From SAR202 cluster bacterium (GTDB lineage: Bacteria > Chloroflexota > Dehalococcoidia > SAR202 > GCA-002694895): DNA of 11,704 nt. The DNA lies in contig VFGQ01000132.1 of NCBI GenBank assembly GCA_009391605.1, forward strand, positions 1 to 11,704, read 5' to 3'. The notes beneath the pieces are model-generated. The model was not told the DNA's origin. It saw only the letters and a list, made by a program, of their open reading frames with translations, and did not search any database. This document shows, one piece after another, positions 7,071 to 11,704 of this stretch (within the stretch, counting starts at the first letter, position 1; each line of letters opens with the position of its first letter). The position numbers and the translations under genes are program-made.

Positions 7071-9286
7071 ACTTCAGAATTTAAAATCCCTTCTAATTCA
7101 AATTTATTCAAATCTTCTTTTGAATAACCTAATTGAGATAAATAATAAACGTTATGTTCACCCAATTTAGGATAGTTTGGGATATCTATATCTTCTAAGC
7201 CAAAACCATGCATATTATGGGCTATTTCAAGAGATATTAATGATGGATGATCGTTGGTATCAGTTACCTGATCCCAGGTAACTGGGTTTAACAAAAAATC
7301 ATACTCATCAACTGTAGGGTCATTCACTTTGCAAATATGTATATCAGAATCTTTTAATTTTTCGATTAAAAATTCAATTTTATAACCTTCAAAGAATGCT
7401 TCCAATTCTGATACAGATTGAATTTTTTCATTAAATAAGGAATTGAATTTTGTATAAAGTTCTTTGAAATCATCAGAGTTGTTATAGATATAAAGCCAAC
7501 CATTTGAAGCTTTATAGGCTCTGTTAAAATCAGAAATTCCATTCTGATCTTTATTGATAAATTTTACATTATTCTTATTATTTAAATGATTATTTATCTT
7601 TGATCCATTTAATAATATTCCTCCAGCCAAAAGATTTGTATTTACAATAGATCCGGTCTCATTAATAATTTTATTATATAATCCGGCAACCGTCCCAAGA
7701 GCAGCCATTCCGCCAGCTGTAAAATCTGTTGGAGCTAACATCCCTAAAAAGACTGGTGCTTCATTTCCGCCTTGTATAGATTGCAAACCTGTAATTGACT
7801 GAGCAATAGGGTCTAACCCAGGTCTATGAACATAAGGCCCATCATTCCCATAAGCGGCTATATGAGTTTGAACTATTGTTGGGTTCAATTTATCTAAATC
7901 AGCTTTACCGTAACCAACTCTTTCGGAAGCTCCAGGTCTCATATTTTCAACATATATATCCACAGTTTTAATCAATTCTTGAGCTAATGATTTTCCTTTT
8001 TCTGTTTTAGTATTTATACAAACAGCATTTTTGTTTCTATTTAAATTTTGAAAATATCCCACTTCAAAAGGACGTGAAATCTCACCACCAGGGGGTTCCA
8101 TTTTTATAACCTCAACACCTAAATTAGCTAATATTCTACCTGATACAGGTCCGGCGATTACATTAGTAACTTCTAAAGCCTTGAATCCTTCAAGGGGTAA
8201 TTGGAAATCATTTCTTTTATGAGACTTAGGATTATTTGCAATATTTACCCCAGATTCAAAATCAATAAATTGCCCAACATGAGTATTTTCTTCTTTTCTA
8301 TAAACTAATTTATTGTGAATTATTTGTTCATCTTGTAATGCTTCACTAATATTATTTATTTTTGCATAAGGCACATCTGATTCCTCAAAAATCTCACTCC
8401 ATTCAGCACAAGTTTTAGTAATCATTATTTTTGCAATATCATCATATAATTCCTGCCTTAAAACAGGGTCTTCGATTCTAAAACCACCTGTAGCAGGTTT
8501 CCCGCCACTAATCTCATATTTTGGATCTACTAGGATTTCCGGAATACCAATAGCAATAGCAGCTTTTTCAACAAATCCGCTATGTATGCAAGCTATTTGA
8601 AGATAACCATCAGCACATTTATAATTACTATAAAATGGAGCACCTCCAGTTGGGCTTGCAAAATCTCTCCATTTATCTCCTTGATACGGATTTGAAGCAT
8701 ATAAGAGTAATCCACCCATAAGAGTAGAATTAATATTTTGTATTTTTTTCGAAGATATATAATTTGAAATTAATGCAGTAATTACACCAGTTGCAGAATT
8801 TATACCACATCCTACACTTGTAACTGGGTGCATCAAATATTTTGGACCTACACCATGTCCTGGCAACACCATCATCTCCCCTGCCCTTGCTAAAACAAGA
8901 TCATCAATCATTAATTCATATCTTAATTCTGAGTTAATTGGAAAAGCAGAAATATGACAAACTATTAAATTTTTATTTTTTTCAATTAAAGAAAGAATTT
9001 TTTTATACTCATCTGTATCATATTGAAAATCATGAATTAAAACATGAGTATCTTTCAAATCAGATTGAATTCTTTTGTAAAACGATTCATTGTCAAATTC
9101 AGTCTGGGTGATATTCTTATTTCTGTTCCAGAAATCATTTTCTGAATAGTTATCAGTACTATTTATATATTTATATACTAATGCGCCAAAATCACTTAAA
9201 AACATAGATGTGAGATCGCCAGAATAATGTCTCGATAAATCTAAGACCTTGATTTCATTCAAAAATTTAGTAACACTGTTATTCAT
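7067..9286 (-). CDS. Tandem (fused) CaiB/BaiF family III CoA-transferase
   Basis: This 739-residue protein contains two family III CoA-transferase domains in one chain, about 1-350 and 365-739; single-domain members are about 400 residues and form interlocked dimers. Both domains begin with the same pattern: IKVLDLSRHYSGD with LSDFGALV in domain 1, and FKALEVTNVIAGP with LANLGVEVIKMEPPGG in domain 2. Each keeps a candidate catalytic Asp, D128 (MIDDLVLARAG) and D492 (PGLDPIAQSITG). Domain 1 has lost the canonical KxEPP-type CoA-binding segment (YKYINS instead) and is shortened around 45-110, so the halves are not equivalent. The family moves CoA between carboxylic acids, without ATP, through aspartyl-CoA thioesters; donor and acceptor are unknown here. 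No Shine-Dalgarno precedes the ATG, but a -10-like TAAAAT lies 6 nt upstream, consistent with a leaderless transcript. It is monocistronic, divergent from the aldolase operon. Confidence 0.92.
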   Translation of the reverse strand: MNNSVTKFLNEIKVLDLSRHYSGDLTSMFLSDFGALVYKYINSTDNYSENDFWNRNKNITQTEFDNESFYKRIQSDLKDTHVLIHDFQYDTDEYKKILSLIEKNKNLIVCHISAFPINSELRYELMIDDLVLARAGEMMVLPGHGVGPKYLMHPVTSVGCGINSATGVITALISNYISSKKIQNINSTLMGGLLLYASNPYQGDKWRDFASPTGGAPFYSNYKCADGYLQIACIHSGFVEKAAIAIGIPEILVDPKYEISGGKPATGGFRIEDPVLRQELYDDIAKIMITKTCAEWSEIFEESDVPYAKINNISEALQDEQIIHNKLVYRKEENTHVGQFIDFESGVNIANNPKSHKRNDFQLPLEGFKALEVTNVIAGPVSGRILANLGVEVIKMEPPGGEISRPFEVGYFQNLNRNKNAVCINTKTEKGKSLAQELIKTVDIYVENMRPGASERVGYGKADLDKLNPTIVQTHIAAYGNDGPYVHRPGLDPIAQSITGLQSIQGGNEAPVFLGMLAPTDFTAGGMAALGTVAGLYNKIINETGSIVNTNLLAGGILLNGSKINNHLNNKNNVKFINKDQNGISDFNRAYKASNGWLYIYNNSDDFKELYTKFNSLFNEKIQSVSELEAFFEGYKIEFLIEKLKDSDIHICKVNDPTVDEYDFLLNPVTWDQVTDTNDHPSLISLEIAHNMHGFGLEDIDIPNYPKLGEHNVYYLSQLGYSKEDLNKFELEGILNSEV
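7261..7284. repeat. Perfect 10-bp inverted repeat (hairpin) inside the CoA-transferase gene
   Basis: CAGTTACCTG (7261-7270) and CAGGTAACTG (7275-7284) are exact reverse complements around ATCC. In the minus-strand mRNA this gives a 10-bp stem with a GGAU loop over codons about 668-675 (PVTWDQVT). It is clearly richer in GC than its surroundings. No U-tract follows it on the coding strand, so it is not a standard intrinsic terminator. Confidence 0.85.
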
Positions 9287-9292
9287 AAATAA

Positions 9293-9320
9293 ATTTTACA
9301 CTCACAAAATTTTTGTTCAA
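9293..9320 (-). promoter_or_regulatory. Candidate promoter for a leaderless CoA-transferase mRNA
   Basis: On the minus strand TTGAAC (9315-9320, 4 of 6 to the -35 consensus), a 16-bp spacer and TAAAAT (9293-9298, 5 of 6 to the -10 consensus) end exactly 6 nt before the ATG at 9284-9286. The TAAAAT thus occupies -12 to -7 relative to the A of ATG, where transcription would start on the start codon itself. Confidence 0.5.
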
Positions 9321-9340
9321 TACATAAATTTATTAAATTA

Positions 9341-9346
9341 AAGGAG
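9341..9346 (+). promoter_or_regulatory. Strong ribosome binding site of the DapA-like gene
   Basis: AAGGAG lies 6 nt before the ATG at 9353. It is the strongest Shine-Dalgarno match in the window and fixes this start. Confidence 0.85.
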
Positions 9347-9352
9347 AGAACT

Positions 9353-10252
9353 ATGGGTCAAATAATTGGAGTGATCCCAATACTTGCTACTCCATTTAAT
9401 AAAAACGGTGACATTAATTTTAAAGATTATGAAAAAGAATGCGAATTCTTAATAAATTCTGATGTAAATGGAATAGGTTTAGCTTTAGGTAGTGAAATAT
9501 TTAAATTAGATTTTGAAGAAAAAGAAAAATTAATCAAAATCTTATATAAATCAATTCACCAATCAAAAAAAAATATAAACATAATCGTGAATACCGGTAC
9601 TTCTAGTATGAATGAAACAATTAGATTGAGTAAACAAGCTAAAGATCTTGGGGCAGATGGTCTAATGGTAATGCCTCCAAATCTTATAACATTAAATGAT
9701 TCTGAAATCATGCAATATTACGAAACTATATCTGACAATATCCCTTTACCAATTGTCATGCAAGACATTCCAGGAGCATCTCTATCAAACAACCTTATAG
9801 CAAATTTAGCTAACAATATAGAATATTGTAGATATGTAAAACTTGAAGTTCCACCAACCCCATTAAAAATAGAAGGTTTATTAAATTTAAACCCAAAAGA
9901 TCTGATAATTCTTGGCGGGGCAAGCGGAAACTATTATATTGAAGAATCTTTAAGAGGCGCAAAAGGAACTATGCCTGGTTCTTACATTCCAGATGTATTT
10001 GTAAAAACATACAAACTGTTAAATAACAATAAATGGGAGGAAGCATATGAATACTTTAATAATTATGTGCCTATGTTAAGATACCTTTCACAAGGTTTAA
10101 GTTTTTCTTACTACTTGAGCAAATACATATTATGTAAACGTGGAATATTTGAATCTAATAATGTTAGACCACCTTCAGTTAAACCTAATGCTCAGGCATA
10201 TAGAGAAATGGACTCTTTTATTAAACAATTAAAACTATCAAATGAAAAATAA
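9353..10252 (+). CDS. DapA/NanA-superfamily (class I) aldolase or lyase lacking the DHDPS catalytic Tyr
   Basis: This 299-residue protein has the length and N-terminal pattern (GVIPILATPFNKNGDIN, 6-22) of the dihydrodipicolinate synthase/N-acetylneuraminate lyase superfamily, TIM-barrel enzymes that form a Schiff base with pyruvate. The Schiff-base Lys is K163 in YVKLE. The Tyr of the DapA YNxP motif is replaced by Gln (Q137 in VMQDIP), and the GTTGE loop reads ALGSE (44-48). True dihydrodipicolinate synthase is therefore unlikely. A retro-aldol cleavage or dehydration of a 2-keto-3-deoxy acid is possible (inference). GGASGNYY (188-195) matches the late pyruvate-site strand. It is the first gene of an operon whose second gene, an HpcH/HpaI aldolase, begins 11 bp before this one ends. 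The family is firm; the reaction is open. Confidence 0.92.
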   Translation: MGQIIGVIPILATPFNKNGDINFKDYEKECEFLINSDVNGIGLALGSEIFKLDFEEKEKLIKILYKSIHQSKKNINIIVNTGTSSMNETIRLSKQAKDLGADGLMVMPPNLITLNDSEIMQYYETISDNIPLPIVMQDIPGASLSNNLIANLANNIEYCRYVKLEVPPTPLKIEGLLNLNPKDLIILGGASGNYYIEESLRGAKGTMPGSYIPDVFVKTYKLLNNNKWEEAYEYFNNYVPMLRYLSQGLSFSYYLSKYILCKRGIFESNNVRPPSVKPNAQAYREMDSFIKQLKLSNEK

Positions 10253-11069
10253 AAAAATAAAATCCGAATTACAACAAAGTAATTGTGTTTTTGGCACAAT
10301 GCTGACAAACTCTGTATCTCCAAGATGGGCTGGCCATTTTGCAAATATAGGTCTTGATTATGTAGTTATAGACACTGAACATTCTCCATTTAACAGAAGT
10401 GAAGTTGCTAATCTAATCAACTCTTTTAATTTAGGAAATGTATGCCCTATAGTTAGAATCCCCATACCTTCCGCACATTATGCAACTATGCACTTAGACG
10501 CTGGAGCTGGAGGGATATTAGCACCTTATTGTGAAACAAAAGAAGAAACAGAAGAAATTGTAGGAGCTGTTAAATGGAAACCCCTAAAAGGAAAATTATT
10601 ATCTGATATTATTAAACATAATAAATTTCCAAGTAAAGAATCAAAAGTATACCTGGAAAATCTCAATGCTGAAAATATTTGTATAATTGGAATTGAAAGT
10701 GTTCCAGCAATAAACAACTTAGAAAACATTCTGTCAGTAGATGGAATTGATGCAATATTTGTTGGACCTAATGATCTTAGTGTTAGTTTGGGAATACCTA
10801 ACGAGTATGAAAACAAATTATACGAAGATGCACTTGATGAGATAATTAATCAATGCCAATCAAAAAATATTCCAGTAATGATACATCACCAAACAACTGA
10901 TCTTACTAGTAAGTGGATAAAAAGAGGATCTCTTTTTGTACTATACACCTCAGATAAGAGAACGTCACAAAATGGATTTTTAGATGAATTTTCAAATATC
11001 AAAAATACTGCTACTAATATTGGGAAATATCAGCCTGAGAAAAAAGACATTGAAGAAGAAATAGTATAA
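10242..11069 (+). CDS. HpcH/HpaI family class II (metal-dependent) aldolase
   Basis: This 275-residue protein belongs to the HpcH/HpaI aldolase family, which cleaves 4-hydroxy-2-keto acids to pyruvate and an aldehyde using a divalent metal. H47 in DTEHSPF is the expected catalytic His and R72 in VRIP the substrate Arg. E152 (GIESVPAINN) and D178 (VGPNDLSVSLG) are the metal ligands; these correspond to H45, R70, E149 and D175 of E. coli HpaI. LDAGAGGILAPYCET (85-99) is the family's Gly-rich pyruvate-site loop. The C terminus (about 261-275) is a short charged tail. The ATG lies inside the end of the DapA-like gene (11-bp overlap), so translation is probably coupled. No separate strong ribosome binding site is obvious. 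Two aldolases with different mechanisms in one operon may act in sequence or on related substrates. It ends 7 bp from convergent tgt. Confidence 0.93.
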   Translation: MKNKKIKSELQQSNCVFGTMLTNSVSPRWAGHFANIGLDYVVIDTEHSPFNRSEVANLINSFNLGNVCPIVRIPIPSAHYATMHLDAGAGGILAPYCETKEETEEIVGAVKWKPLKGKLLSDIIKHNKFPSKESKVYLENLNAENICIIGIESVPAINNLENILSVDGIDAIFVGPNDLSVSLGIPNEYENKLYEDALDEIINQCQSKNIPVMIHHQTTDLTSKWIKRGSLFVLYTSDKRTSQNGFLDEFSNIKNTATNIGKYQPEKKDIEEEIV

Positions 11070-11076
11070 CTACAGA

Positions 11077-11704
<628 letters not shown>

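Noticed and set aside
6459..9286. Functional link between coaE and the CoA-transferase because both involve CoA
   Set aside because: They are convergent with a 4-bp overlap and share no promoter; adjacency alone is weak evidence.
9353..10252. Annotation of the DapA-like gene as dapA (lysine synthesis)
   Set aside because: The catalytic Tyr and the Thr-Thr loop are replaced, and the context is catabolic.
10526..10816. Minus-strand open frame of 96 codons
   Set aside because: It is antisense to the conserved core of the HpcH/HpaI aldolase and matches no recognisable family.

Overview
The window is AT-rich bacterial DNA packed with genes on both strands. It holds nine protein genes, with gaps of 0 to about 90 bp between them. 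No stretch over 300 bases lacks a gene, and I saw no rRNA, tRNA, CRISPR array, insertion sequence or phage gene. Two genes are housekeeping: coaE (dephospho-CoA kinase) and a tgt cut by the right edge. The other seven are catabolic enzymes from large, promiscuous superfamilies: SDR, mandelate-racemase-type enolase superfamily, amidohydrolase_3, a ThDP enzyme, a phosphotriesterase/lactonase-type hydrolase, a fused CaiB/BaiF CoA-transferase, and a DapA-like plus HpcH/HpaI aldolase pair. This paralogue-rich mix, low GC and the coaE wording suggest a free-living marine oligotroph, possibly a low-GC SAR202/Dehalococcoidia-type Chloroflexota. That is an inference from gene content; no phylogeny was run.

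Layout from left to right. At 11-1995 (minus) a two-gene operon carries an enolase-superfamily enzyme followed by an SDR oxidoreductase. A 57-bp gap then holds a clear sigma70-type promoter (TTGACA, 17 bp, TAATAT) for the plus-strand amidohydrolase (2053-3645). At 3654-6370 (minus) a metal-dependent hydrolase of the phosphotriesterase family is translationally coupled to a ThDP-dependent enzyme. At 6390-6434 a perfect 45-bp palindrome separates this operon from plus-strand coaE (6459-7070). A 739-residue tandem CaiB/BaiF fusion (7067-9286, minus) follows and looks leaderless. Back to back with it, a plus-strand operon (9353-11069) carries the two aldolase-type lyases, whose reading frames overlap by 11 bp. 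The C-terminal part of tgt (minus) closes the window.

How the genes may work together (inference). An SDR dehydrogenase, a lactonase-type hydrolase, an enolase-superfamily acid dehydratase and two pyruvate-type aldolases are the enzyme classes of non-phosphorylative sugar-acid breakdown (sugar, lactone, aldonate, 2-keto-3-deoxy acid, pyruvate plus aldehyde). A CoA-transferase and a ThDP lyase could also form an acyl-CoA cleavage branch. The genes lie in several separate transcription units with no transporter or dedicated regulator visible, so a single pathway is only a hypothesis.

The most unusual non-coding structure is the 45-bp palindrome between the phosphotriesterase-like gene and coaE. 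By its symmetry it carries the same promoter-like elements on both strands.
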